A stretch of DNA of 64,000 nt from the NCBI GenBank assembly GCA_011525035.1, contig WTIZ01000038.1, forward strand, positions 51,784 to 115,783. Direction: 5' to 3'. The stretch comes from Cryomorphaceae bacterium (GTDB lineage: Bacteria; Bacteroidota; Bacteroidia; Flavobacteriales; Schleiferiaceae). A program made the position numbers and the translations under genes. The stretch's first letter is position 1. Every line of letters begins with the position of its first letter. Shown here in pieces: positions 21,666-30,399 of the stretch. The notes under the pieces are model-generated. The model was not told the origin of the DNA. It was given only the letters and a program-made list of their open reading frames with translations, and searched no databases.

Positions 21666-21759
21666 TAATCCTGCTGAGATTAGTTCTTGGTGCTAATTTA
21701 AAACTTCCTAACTTCGATAGGTCCGTTTTCCAAGGGAAAATGCGCAAAAAGTAGACCAA

Positions 21760-22542
21760 ATGAGCAAGAAAAGCGGAACACTATATTTCTTAGGTACAGG
21801 AACCTCACAAGGTGTACCGGTTATAGGCTGTTCTTGTGAGGTCTGCACAAGCTCGGACCCCAAGGATCGTCGTAGTAGAAGTTCAGTGCACATCATATAT
21901 AACGGCGTTCACCTTCAAATCGACACTGGGCCCGATTTTAGGCAGCAGATGCTCAATGTAGGGTTAACTCATGTGGATGCCGTGCTCTTTACTCACGAGC
22001 ATCAAGATCATATTGCTGGACTGGATGATACTCGCCCTATAATTTTTAGAACAGGTAACGAAATGTTGATTTATGGTCAACAACGGGTTATCAATAGAAT
22101 TAAGAAAGTATACGACTATGCTTTTGAGCCGCAGCCTTATCCCGGAGCACCTCGGATACAAGCAACTCCGGTGGAAGACGGCCAAGAATTTAGCGTAAAC
22201 GGTGTAAATATTCAATCGCTTCCGGTGATACATGGAAGGCTGCCGATCCTAGGGTACAGGGTAGGAGGGTTAGCTTATTTGACGGACACCAATCATATAC
22301 CGGAACCTACGTATGAGTTGCTTGAAGGATTAGACGTGTTGGTTATTGATGCATTGCACCACAGAGATCACTTCAGTCATTATACGCTTGAACAAGCTGT
22401 GGAACAAGCAAAGAAAATTGGTGCAAAACGAACGTTCTTTATCCACATGAGCCACTACATGGGGCAGCACGAAACAATTTCCAGCGAGCTGCCAGAAAAC
22501 ATGTACTTGTCCTATGATGGACTAGAAATATGCTTTGATTAA
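21760..22542 (+). CDS. Metallo-beta-lactamase fold hydrolase, PhnP-like
   Basis: A 260-residue cytoplasmic hydrolase. It has the metal-binding motif THEHQDHIAGLDD (His79, His81, Asp83, His84), the later VIHGR and TDTNHIP motifs, and an N-terminal Cys cluster GCSCEVC (Cys24, Cys26, Cys29), which in PhnP binds an extra structural zinc. PhnP cleaves 5-phosphoribosyl 1,2-cyclic phosphate. No phosphonate genes are nearby, so the true substrate is open; the Bacteroidota homologues are usually stand-alone. Its stop overlaps the opposing gene's stop. Confidence 0.82.
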   Translation: MSKKSGTLYFLGTGTSQGVPVIGCSCEVCTSSDPKDRRSRSSVHIIYNGVHLQIDTGPDFRQQMLNVGLTHVDAVLFTHEHQDHIAGLDDTRPIIFRTGNEMLIYGQQRVINRIKKVYDYAFEPQPYPGAPRIQATPVEDGQEFSVNGVNIQSLPVIHGRLPILGYRVGGLAYLTDTNHIPEPTYELLEGLDVLVIDALHHRDHFSHYTLEQAVEQAKKIGAKRTFFIHMSHYMGQHETISSELPENMYLSYDGLEICFD

Positions 22543-23792
22543 GCGTGAAGCGACAAATAACTTCCTTTTACGTAAACACCTTTAACATAGTTGTTTACAT
22601 CCAATCCTTTAAACGGATTATTGAAAGCTTTCGACCCCATAGCTGTGATCTGTTCGCTCCCGGAGGCGATGATAGTAAATTCAGCCGTAGCGCCTTCTTG
22701 AATAGTTAAATCTGGAAGATTCAGCAAGGACCGTGGTACTGTGCTGAGCTTTTCTTGTAAGAGCTCTTCTGAAACCTCGTATCGATCTAATAATGCACTT
22801 ACAGCGCCTTCTAAACCAGCCATTCCAAATTCGGCATTATCAAACTCACATTGCTTTTGCTCAATATCCTTAGGAAGATGGTCAACAGCAATACAATCTA
22901 TTGTCCCGTCTAATACGGCTTCCCATAAGATACTGCGCTCAACATCTGTCCGAATTGGAGGGGATACCTTAAGTGCAGTATTGTAGTTTTCCAAATCTTC
23001 ATCGGTGAAGACTAGGTGGTGAATATTGACACTAGCTGAGACATTTAATCCTCTTGATTTAGCTTCTCTAATACACTGAACGCCTTCTACTGTACTGACT
23101 GAAGCGATATGCATAGCACCCTCAGTGTACTCAAGAATGCTTAAATCGCGCTGAATCTGTGTGATTTCTGAAACTACAGGTATACCTTTTAATCCAATGT
23201 AAGTACTTGTCGCACCTTCATGCATCTTTCCGTTAGCACTTAGCTCGTGATTTTCAGGGTGAACCATAACTCGACCAAAGGGCTTGGTGTACAAAAGCCC
23301 TAATTTGAGAAGATTGGCATTTGAAACTCCTTGCTTGTAGTCACCGAATAGATGGGCGCCCAACTGGTTCATTTCGAACATCTCGCTCAGCTCTTCACCC
23401 TTACGGCCTTTAGACAAGGTTCCTACCGGTACCAGGTGAATAGGAAGTGATTCCGATTTATTCAGGATAAACTCGACTCCTGTTTTACTTTCATAATGCG
23501 GGTGACCGTTACTTACAACACCTACAGCAGTAAAACCTCCAGAAGCTGCCGCTGCCGAACCGCTCACCAAATCTTCAGACTCCTCGTTACCCGGCTCTCC
23601 TAGATCCGAGTGCAATTCTGCAAAACCAGTTGTGAGCCAACACCCCTTAAGGTCTACGACGCCTTCAGCTTGTTCTGTTGAGAGATTTCCTATGGCTTCT
23701 ATTTGTTCATCATTGACGAGAATATCGAGCTCCTGTCCGTTGTAAGGACTTTTAACATCAATGATTCGTGCGTTTTTAAATAGAAGCTTCAT
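22539..23792 (-). CDS. Dihydroorotase-like protein with degenerate metal site
   Basis: An amidohydrolase-fold protein of 417 residues (ATG at 23792; a longer start would run into the upstream gene). The overall pattern follows type I dihydroorotase: HPENHELSANGKMHEG, KGIPVVSE, NIHHLVFTDED, KVSPPIRTDVER and VDHLPKD. Key metal ligands are missing: the usual DxHxH is ELHSD, so the second His is Asp63, and the His expected in the HxxHxS motif is Ser231 in MHIASVST. It may be a non-catalytic PyrC-type subunit or have changed chemistry. It is the last gene of an eight-gene operon, 5 nt after the BatA-like gene. Confidence 0.8.
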   Translation of the reverse strand: MKLLFKNARIIDVKSPYNGQELDILVNDEQIEAIGNLSTEQAEGVVDLKGCWLTTGFAELHSDLGEPGNEESEDLVSGSAAAASGGFTAVGVVSNGHPHYESKTGVEFILNKSESLPIHLVPVGTLSKGRKGEELSEMFEMNQLGAHLFGDYKQGVSNANLLKLGLLYTKPFGRVMVHPENHELSANGKMHEGATSTYIGLKGIPVVSEITQIQRDLSILEYTEGAMHIASVSTVEGVQCIREAKSRGLNVSASVNIHHLVFTDEDLENYNTALKVSPPIRTDVERSILWEAVLDGTIDCIAVDHLPKDIEQKQCEFDNAEFGMAGLEGAVSALLDRYEVSEELLQEKLSTVPRSLLNLPDLTIQEGATAEFTIIASGSEQITAMGSKAFNNPFKGLDVNNYVKGVYVKGSYLSLHA

Positions 23793-23797
23793 CGAGA

Positions 23798-25207
23798 TTA
23801 GATTTTGACAAAAATAAGCGCAATTAGCGCGCAAAGCAACGCCAATAGCAAGTACAATTTTTCATTGAACAAATTCATCGCAAACCCCTGTGAATACTCA
23901 CTTTTAGGATTATCAATGACATCAACACCATCGAGGATAACATTTGATTCGTAAAAATCAGAACCTAAGAAAGGCACATATTCGATACGCGTGCTGCTTC
24001 CTAACGACCATTGATTAATAGCTCTATAGAAGGGATGAGCCCAATCTTTGGGCATGAAACCTTGCTTGTATATACGATCCCTCAAAGAAGCCACGACTGC
24101 TCCGTCCAACCATAATAATGGCTCCTCGTCTTCTCTAAGTACGTTATAGCTCGAAACTTCCGGCCATGCATTTTGAAGTGAAGGGCCTATGAAGAAGTTT
24201 GTAAAAAATGGATGGTTCAACTCCGGGATGGACGTACCACCGTCCTGATACTGCTTGCCCTTGGAAAATTGAACCAACTTTCCAACATATCCTTCTAGTG
24301 AAGGAGGAATAAAATCAAAACCAAGCAACACGATGGCATGGAATTCCTCGTAATTGATGACCAAATCACTGCTGTATTGTACCACAGAGTCGTCAAGGGT
24401 TATAAATTCATTAATAGGCGTTTGTACGTTGTTTGAAAGTATCAGGCGACGTGAAGGTGGAGTAGGGCGCCAGGAGAAATGGTTGTCCTCATGTATGGAA
24501 TCGTGTGATATCGTCAAGTCCACAAGCTGTCCGCTAGCAGTTTCATCCAAGGAAATACTGTACGTAGAGTCTGATCTGCTATCTATCAGCCTGTTATTAT
24601 TTTCTACCGTCACGTTACCCAGTACCTTCCACTTGAAAGTTTGATCACCGAGAGAATTTGCTTCTTTTTCAATAGGCAGGTTTATTTTGGCTTGCCTCGA
24701 TGGAATCCAAGCTGGTGCTTGCAAGGAATTATCAAAGCCGTAACTCAATAGAAGAGCACCGGTGACGCGCTCTAAAGGAGCGTTAGTATAGGCCATTTTT
24801 TCAACCACAGTTCGAACAGCCGCCTTTTCATGCGTTCCATAATAGGTGCCTTGACGATCGTACAATTGGTAAAAGCCATCATCTAGATTTTCTAGCAGCG
24901 TAGGCATCCAAGTATTCCGCTCATTCCATTTCGCAGGATAGTTATCTACCTGTAAAAGTTTTGTACTTAATGACGACCGCGGACTAGCTAAGGAGAGTAC
25001 TACAAAAACTATAGTAAGGATTCTGAGCAGGAGGACAATTAAATCTTTAAGTCGTGATTTACTTCGTTGTGACGGGTTCACTTTTAACAACCACAGCAAT
25101 GATGGGATTACCTTGGCTTTCCTAGTTCGAATTCCAAAAAAATGTATCCAAACAGGTACTGCCACAAGTAGTAAACCCCAAAGCCATTGTGGTCGGTAGA
25201 ATTCCAT
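23798..25207 (-). CDS. BatA-domain membrane protein
   Basis: A 469-residue protein. The N-terminus (FYRPQWLWGLLLVAVPVWIHFF, then KVIPSLLWL and LIVLLLRILTIVFVVLSLASP) is the aerotolerance regulator N-terminal domain with two membrane segments. A long extracytoplasmic middle follows without the von Willebrand MIDAS motif of full Bat proteins, and a final hydrophobic segment (LYLLLALLCALIALIFV) ends it. Such proteins regularly precede dihydroorotase-like genes in Flavobacteriia. Its role is unknown. Start and stop overlaps of 1 nt with the hydrolase gene suggest coupled translation. Confidence 0.8.
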   Translation of the reverse strand: MEFYRPQWLWGLLLVAVPVWIHFFGIRTRKAKVIPSLLWLLKVNPSQRSKSRLKDLIVLLLRILTIVFVVLSLASPRSSLSTKLLQVDNYPAKWNERNTWMPTLLENLDDGFYQLYDRQGTYYGTHEKAAVRTVVEKMAYTNAPLERVTGALLLSYGFDNSLQAPAWIPSRQAKINLPIEKEANSLGDQTFKWKVLGNVTVENNNRLIDSRSDSTYSISLDETASGQLVDLTISHDSIHEDNHFSWRPTPPSRRLILSNNVQTPINEFITLDDSVVQYSSDLVINYEEFHAIVLLGFDFIPPSLEGYVGKLVQFSKGKQYQDGGTSIPELNHPFFTNFFIGPSLQNAWPEVSSYNVLREDEEPLLWLDGAVVASLRDRIYKQGFMPKDWAHPFYRAINQWSLGSSTRIEYVPFLGSDFYESNVILDGVDVIDNPKSEYSQGFAMNLFNEKLYLLLALLCALIALIFVKI

Positions 25208-26187
25208 TAGCGCAAGATTCGGTCTAAGAATGAATAGGTCTCAGCGTAGACTGTTTCAAGATCCTTGGATAGCTGGTGATTCACAATGACGTGTTCCTTG
25301 GCAGCAGTGGTAACCCATTTCTTCGGTCCACCAAGAGCCTCGTGCATGGCTTTGGCCTTGGCTACATCAATAACATAGTCTTGATGTTCCTCATCCTCGT
25401 ACCAAACCATGTTCAATACGGGCACTTGTATTTCATTCAGTTCTTGCTCTGAAATGGCGGTCTCTACAAGATGCTGCATTTGCACAACACTTTCCCAGCT
25501 GTACGCCATGGGCTTACAAACGATTCTGATGCCGTCTGCACGTTCGGGAACTATTCTATACTCAGTCCCTGAAATTGACTTAATTAACTGCAGGCCCCAT
25601 GGACCATTTAGCAAGGCTGAGTTTGGATCGGGGAGTCCCATATTTGGACTGTAGTTCAATACAGCAGCAACATCCTGTGGATAAAGTCTAGCGAGTCTTA
25701 AGGCCAACAATGAACCTGTTGAGCATGATCCGAGAACTACCTTTTTGCCCAATCTTTTCGCTAAGGCGAAATCATACAATGCCTTATTCCAAGCACTTTC
25801 CGCAGTAAATGTGGACATTCTTTCGCCGTCGTTTTCTTGAAGTCCATGACCGGCCATCCGATTAAAAACCGCGTTCATTCCGTATTTTCTAGGCAATGTG
25901 TAACGAAAGGAATCGCCTTCGTGTTTAGTAGCGCTAAAACCATGTAAATACAAGAAAGAATACTCGGTTTGTCTTAGGGAGTCGCTCCAGAACACCTCGG
26001 TATATGCACATTCTAGTGCATTGTTTTGACTTTCGAAATTGTAGATGGAATCTTCGATCTCTTCAAAGGGCGAAGTCAATACTGGCAATTCATTGAAGAA
26101 AACGGGCTGATCAGGTTTTGGACCCATTAGAAGCCCCAAAGCCAATACCACTATTAGTGCTGATAAGATTCGTAGTAGCTTTTTCAT
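25207..26187 (-). CDS. Alpha/beta hydrolase, membrane-anchored
   Basis: A 326-residue serine hydrolase with an N-terminal hydrophobic anchor (LLRILSALIVVLALGLLMG). The oxyanion motif LHGF is at residues 81-84, the nucleophile is probably Ser156 in GSCSTGS (SxSxG rather than the usual GxSxG), and a C-terminal His lies in AAKEHVIVNH. The family includes monoacylglycerol lipase-like and serine aminopeptidase-like enzymes; substrate unknown. It overlaps both neighbours by one base and so belongs to the same operon. Confidence 0.8.
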   Translation of the reverse strand: MKKLLRILSALIVVLALGLLMGPKPDQPVFFNELPVLTSPFEEIEDSIYNFESQNNALECAYTEVFWSDSLRQTEYSFLYLHGFSATKHEGDSFRYTLPRKYGMNAVFNRMAGHGLQENDGERMSTFTAESAWNKALYDFALAKRLGKKVVLGSCSTGSLLALRLARLYPQDVAAVLNYSPNMGLPDPNSALLNGPWGLQLIKSISGTEYRIVPERADGIRIVCKPMAYSWESVVQMQHLVETAISEQELNEIQVPVLNMVWYEDEEHQDYVIDVAKAKAMHEALGGPKKWVTTAAKEHVIVNHQLSKDLETVYAETYSFLDRILR

Positions 26188-26612
26188 CAGTCGATTGATT
26201 TTGCTTTGTCCAAGGAAATAGGAAATATGCCTGTACCGTCGTTCAATCTTAAGGTTCCAACGAACGTATGCACTTCATCAGTGAGGTATTTTGTTTTGTT
26301 CTCAAGTGACAGTTCCATCACGCTTTCCGGACCACTGGCACCGCAAAAGAAGCAGCTAGCGAAAGGAAAAGCGCTCAGTGCATATTCATCCCCTATGACG
26401 TCCAGCGCAATGATGTAGCCAGTGATTTTAACTTTCTTACCGTCAAGCTTTTTCAAATCTTCCGTCCAAATAGGTGCTACTAACCAAGCTGCAGACTCCT
26501 CGTCATATACCTCTTCAAATTGCAGCCGTTCGAAGGTGCTCCATTTGATTTTAATCTGGGCTTGAGATGTGTTGCTAAGGAGTACAATAGCTAGAAGTAT
26601 CAATTTTTTCAT
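26187..26612 (-). CDS. Secreted CFFCG-motif protein A (DUF3299-like)
   Basis: A 141-residue exported protein with a signal peptide (MKKLILLAIVLLSNTSQAQ). The core reads KVKITGYIIALDV, YALSAFPFASCFFCGASGPESV, then VHTFVGTLRLN. It is a paralogue of the next gene upstream in the operon, sharing the CFFCG-x-x-x-P pattern. The beta-rich layout resembles the DUF3299 family found beside FtsX-like ABC transporters, but the Cys pair differs from the usual DUF3299 motif. A CxxC pair in the periplasm could bind metal or be redox active; this is inference. Confidence 0.7.
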   Translation of the reverse strand: MKKLILLAIVLLSNTSQAQIKIKWSTFERLQFEEVYDEESAAWLVAPIWTEDLKKLDGKKVKITGYIIALDVIGDEYALSAFPFASCFFCGASGPESVMELSLENKTKYLTDEVHTFVGTLRLNDGTGIFPISLDKAKSID

Positions 26613-27022
26613 CCTGCAAATTCTGTTTGTTGAAGTATGAAGAACAAACGAAAAGGATCGTCGGCATTGAAAACTAACGTGCCTTTAACAACAACGAATT
26701 GGTCTGTGATTAAATCATCAGGCCGCTCCTTAAAAACAAGTTCTACAACTGTGTTAGGTGCAGCATTACCGCAGAAAAAGCAGGAGGAGAAAGCGTATCT
26801 CGACAAAGCATATTGATTGCCTTCAACATCAACGGGCACTAAATAACCTTGAATTACAACTTCTGTATTCTTGTACTTATCAAGCCATGACGGAAACTGT
26901 GGTTCATACAGACCATCAGGTGTAGTGGAGTAGGGCACGGCTAACATTTCCCAAGGCAACACCTGCTGCGCACTGGCGTTGAGTCCGAAAACAACAAAAA
27001 GCAGTACTATAATTTTCTTCAT
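26609..27022 (-). CDS. Secreted CFFCG-motif protein B (DUF3299-like)
   Basis: A 137-residue exported protein beginning MKKIIVLLFVVFGLNASAQ; longer in-frame starts would overlap the permease gene and lack sense. It shares with its neighbour the order TEVVIQGYLVPVDV, YALSRYAFSSCFFCGNAAPNTVVEL and FVVVKGTLVFN. The two probably arose by tandem duplication. Its ATG overlaps the permease stop by 4 nt. It likely acts outside the inner membrane with the adjacent ABC transporter; the cargo is unknown. Confidence 0.72.
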   Translation of the reverse strand: MKKIIVLLFVVFGLNASAQQVLPWEMLAVPYSTTPDGLYEPQFPSWLDKYKNTEVVIQGYLVPVDVEGNQYALSRYAFSSCFFCGNAAPNTVVELVFKERPDDLITDQFVVVKGTLVFNADDPFRLFFILQQTEFAG

Positions 27023-28101
27023 GGACGCTTGGAATGAAAGATACCGAGGAGAACCGCGACAAGCAACGGTAAGAAAATGGCTCCTTGTTCTTGATGTATA
27101 TAAAATCCAGCTATGCTGTTTAAGACAAAAAAGGTGAGCACCGTACCGACTAATACAGCAAAGATGGACAAACCTTGTTGCAGCCAAAAGATTTCGAATC
27201 CTGGCAATTTCTGTAAGGTGTAAAAGCGTTTAGATTCTTTCTCGGTCCCGTTCAGATAGGCTACAATCATTGCAAACATGAGCAAAAGTATCACAGGTAC
27301 AATAACACTATACTTTTTCATCGTAGCTAGGGTTGGTGTCCATTGCTTCTGTAACTGCGCAAAAATGAAAACAGGAAAAGCCCCTTGCTCATTAGGGCGT
27401 TGATCGAAGACCCTTGGCAACATGACCAAGGCTGATTTGCTCTTCAATCGCAGCATGAGGGCTGTAATATCCCCTTTACCTTTGTTATTGTGCATACCGT
27501 AATACGCAGTAGTAGTAGTGAAGAAGGCCTGCTGGTCCGCGTTTCTTGGGGCTTGCACAAGACCAACTATTTGCAAGTGGTGATGATCGTGCTTTTCACC
27601 ATTGGAAGCACCACCGTGCGAAGAATGAAGTTCATCTCCAATGCTCAATCCTAACGTTTCAGCCAAGGATACATCTACGACCACGTCTGCATCGTTATTG
27701 GGCAGATGACCATCGACTACATTGATCTCCATCCAATCAAAATAATCGTGTGACGTTCCAATAAGTGGATAGCCTTGAATATTGTCTCCTAGTGATACTG
27801 GGCACGAGGCTGCAACCATAGGGTGTTTCTCCCAATATGCCGACGTTGTGCTATCAATGTTTCCAGTTGGGTTTTCCATTCTAAACAATGTGCTTGCAAC
27901 AATCTGCAATGGAGAACCTTTGTAACTAACTATTACATCCGCATACTGTGCACTTTCAGTCCACTTACTAAAGATGTACGATTCTGTTATTCGAGAGGCA
28001 TAAAAGCCACCACTGACAAGAACTGTCAGTAATGTGAGCATGACGTATTGAATGCCCTTGGCACGTAATTGACCACTCCAAACTGCTATTACTCTGCTCA
28101 T
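27019..28101 (-). CDS. FtsX/MacB-type ABC transporter permease with His-rich loop
   Basis: A 360-residue permease with one N-terminal membrane helix, a large periplasmic domain and about three C-terminal helices, the MacB/LolCE layout. ATG at 28101 is used because it overlaps the ATPase stop; a TTG at 28110 is the alternative. The periplasmic part has a histidine cluster at residues 159-175 (H159, H162, H171, H173-H175), suggesting metal contact. The arrangement of ATPase, permease and DUF3299-like proteins recalls proteobacterial zinc-linked loci, but no Zur box was recognised here. Confidence 0.78.
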   Translation of the reverse strand: MSRVIAVWSGQLRAKGIQYVMLTLLTVLVSGGFYASRITESYIFSKWTESAQYADVIVSYKGSPLQIVASTLFRMENPTGNIDSTTSAYWEKHPMVAASCPVSLGDNIQGYPLIGTSHDYFDWMEINVVDGHLPNNDADVVVDVSLAETLGLSIGDELHSSHGGASNGEKHDHHHLQIVGLVQAPRNADQQAFFTTTTAYYGMHNNKGKGDITALMLRLKSKSALVMLPRVFDQRPNEQGAFPVFIFAQLQKQWTPTLATMKKYSVIVPVILLLMFAMIVAYLNGTEKESKRFYTLQKLPGFEIFWLQQGLSIFAVLVGTVLTFFVLNSIAGFYIHQEQGAIFLPLLVAVLLGIFHSKRP

Positions 28102-28637
28102 AATTGCCAAGTTTTAGCGGTACTGAAGTATTTTTTCATCCGAGGGTCATGAGTCACTGCAACAATAGTTGTTTGGTCCGATTCTTTTAATTTTTCATCA
28201 ATCAGCCCAAAAACAAGGTCTGCGAGATCGTCGTCTAGAGCGCTCGTAGGCTCATCCAAAAGGAAAACAGAACTATCTAAACTTAGGGTTAAGGCGAGCG
28301 AGAATCTTTGTAGCTGTCCAACGCTCAATTCATTGGGAAATTTCTCCAAATGTCTTTCAAGCCGCAATTGGTGGGCGATTAACTCTGAAGTTGGTCCACC
28401 AAATTGACGCAACTGGACACCTAGTTTCAAATAAGGTATCCATGTATTTTGCTGCGGCATCATGGCCGTTTTATTCTGTGGCCAATTCTCAAATGAATCT
28501 TTAACCAATAATTCACCATGTAGCGCCCTGAGTAAGGTGGTCTTGCCACTCCCCGAAGGACCCGTAAATAGAATGAGACCCTCTGTCAATTCCAAAGAAG
28601 GGTAGCGAATCTCTTTTGTACCGACAGTTACTCTCAT
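28098..28637 (-). CDS. ABC transporter ATP-binding protein
   Basis: A compact 179-residue ATPase, shorter than the usual 220-250. All core motifs are present: Walker A GPSGSGKTT, Q-loop MMPQQ, signature LSVGQLQR, Walker B VFLLDEPTSALD and the switch His in VAVTHDP. It would power the permease encoded next, with a 4-nt overlap. The shortened N-terminal beta region is the only unusual point and may be a family trait. Confidence 0.88.
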   Translation of the reverse strand: MRVTVGTKEIRYPSLELTEGLILFTGPSGSGKTTLLRALHGELLVKDSFENWPQNKTAMMPQQNTWIPYLKLGVQLRQFGGPTSELIAHQLRLERHLEKFPNELSVGQLQRFSLALTLSLDSSVFLLDEPTSALDDDLADLVFGLIDEKLKESDQTTIVAVTHDPRMKKYFSTAKTWQL

Positions 28638-29089
28638 AAATACAATTGACTGATATATAAGACGAGCATAGCCAATGCGTAGAACAACTTTATTGCCATG
28701 CCACTAAACACACCTAAGACAGCATAAATGCTCGCACGTGCACTTTTCGTGGCATCTGAAGTCACAGAGAATTCACCTATAAAAGCGCCTATGAATGCAC
28801 CTAAAAAGAGACCTGGCCCTGTGAATAATGACAATATCATACCTATCAATGCGCCGTTGGATGCCCTTTTTGACGCTCCAGATTTCTTGGTCAAATATGC
28901 TGGCATGAAAAAGTCAATGAGAAAAATCATAATTCCACTCACTACAAAGAACCAGTAGAGGGCACCATTGATTTGGTCTGACATTAAGGCTAGAAGTAGG
29001 GCAACGGCTGTAAGAATCGGACCTGGAACCATTGGAAGAATTGCACCCGCAACTCCTAAAATCAATAAAATCCAAATCAATAATTCCAT
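28634..29089 (-). CDS. DUF456 family membrane protein
   Basis: A 151-residue protein with about four hydrophobic segments, rich in glycine, with internal repeats of the G-x-F-x-G-AFIGAFIGE kind and LPMVPGPIL near the start. This matches DUF456, a family of small integral membrane proteins of unknown function. It heads the operon and overlaps the ATPase start by 4 nt. A role with the transporter is possible from position only. Confidence 0.85.
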   Translation of the reverse strand: MELLIWILLILGVAGAILPMVPGPILTAVALLLALMSDQINGALYWFFVVSGIMIFLIDFFMPAYLTKKSGASKRASNGALIGMILSLFTGPGLFLGAFIGAFIGEFSVTSDATKSARASIYAVLGVFSGMAIKLFYALAMLVLYISQLYL

Positions 29090-29148
29090 GAGGATAAATA
29101 TAGAACAAAGCGTAGAGGTTAAACGCGCCTATTGGCTAATTTGCTGAA

Positions 29149-30399
29149 GTGAAATATGTGGTAGTAGATATAGAAACAACTGGGGGAAGACCCTCGGGCA
29201 ATGACATCACCGAAATAGGTGTTGTTCATGTTGAAAACAAGAAGATTACGCATCAGTGGTCCTCTCTTGTCAAGCCGGATCGATCTATTCCATACAACAT
29301 TCAATTACTAACAGGTATTGATGACGACATGGTTGCTGATGCGCCCACCTTCGAAGAATTGATTCCTACGTTACAAAAGGAGCTAGAAGGAGATGTATTC
29401 GTTGCCCACAGCGTGAATTTTGACTACAGTTTCATTGACCGTGCTTTTCGAGAGGCCGGAACTTCCTGGCGAATGGACAAATTGTGTACGGTTAAATATA
29501 GCCGTGCGATGTTTCCAGAATTTGGCCGCTATTCTCTTGCCAATTTAGCCAGACAACTCGAAGTAGAGAACGACAATCCTCACCGTGCCCTAAGTGACGC
29601 CTTGTGTGCGGCTGAAGTCTTGATTCATTGCCTTCATGCAGATTACGACGAAAAGGTGCTTAACGACCCTAAAATTGGCCTTCTAAAACGCATACAGATG
29701 CCCGATCATTTGCCCAGTGAGCAATATGACAATTTACCCAAGAGCTTTGGTGTATACCAGTTTAAAGATGCCTTCGGATTGCCATTGTACATAGGTAAGG
29801 CCAATAATATCAAACAACGTATTACCCAGCACTTCTCAACACAGCAGGAGACTACCAAATACCAGCGATTGATGAAAGAGTGTCACTCTTTGGACTACAC
29901 ACTGTTGCCCAACGAAACACTTGCTTTAATCTATGAGGACCATAAGATCCGAGAACATTGGCCTCCGTTAAATAAGGCACAAAAGAAGCAATCGCTAAAG
30001 TTTGGACTGTATGCTTTTGAGAACGGTAAGGGAGAAATCAAGTGGGTGGTTCAAAAAGCCATCGGGAGTGGTGCACTTCGAAAATTTGGCTCGTACGTGA
30101 GCGGGCAAACTTGGCTCGCAAATTACCTTCAAGAAGCAGAACGTAACGGATGGAGTAGTAAAGAAGCTCTTGCACTTTTAACCTCGTCGAATCAAAAATC
30201 GTGGCTCATCGATTTAGAAGAGGGTGGGGCAGTATTCATGGAGAAAGGGAATCTCGTAGGAATCTACCTGGAAAACGATTACCTACACCAAAAAGAATGG
30301 GTGAGGGAGCACTTCATTACAGTACGTCCATCACCCATGCTAAACGCTATCGGACACAAACTCACTGAAGAGCGGGCCGATGCAATTATAGAAATCTAA
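29149..30399 (+). CDS. DnaQ-like exonuclease fused to a GIY-YIG nuclease domain
   Basis: A 416-residue two-domain protein starting at GTG 29149 (MKYVVVDIETTG). Residues 1-165 are a DEDDh 3'-5' exonuclease: DIETTG, FVAHSVNFDYSFI and the later HRALSDALCAAEVL. Residues about 195-290 are a UvrC-type GIY-YIG domain with GVYQFKD, PLYIGKANNIKQRI and NETLALIYEDHKIREHWPPLN. The fusion resembles epsilon/Cho-like proteins and suggests DNA repair incision plus trimming. About 120 further residues have no motif I recognise. Its stop overlaps that of clpC. Confidence 0.88.
   Translation: MKYVVVDIETTGGRPSGNDITEIGVVHVENKKITHQWSSLVKPDRSIPYNIQLLTGIDDDMVADAPTFEELIPTLQKELEGDVFVAHSVNFDYSFIDRAFREAGTSWRMDKLCTVKYSRAMFPEFGRYSLANLARQLEVENDNPHRALSDALCAAEVLIHCLHADYDEKVLNDPKIGLLKRIQMPDHLPSEQYDNLPKSFGVYQFKDAFGLPLYIGKANNIKQRITQHFSTQQETTKYQRLMKECHSLDYTLLPNETLALIYEDHKIREHWPPLNKAQKKQSLKFGLYAFENGKGEIKWVVQKAIGSGALRKFGSYVSGQTWLANYLQEAERNGWSSKEALALLTSSNQKSWLIDLEEGGAVFMEKGNLVGIYLENDYLHQKEWVREHFITVRPSPMLNAIGHKLTEERADAIIEI

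Noticed and set aside
27023..27187. N-terminal extension of 55 residues for the second CFFCG protein
   Set aside because: It overlaps the permease gene and hides a clear signal peptide starting at 27022.
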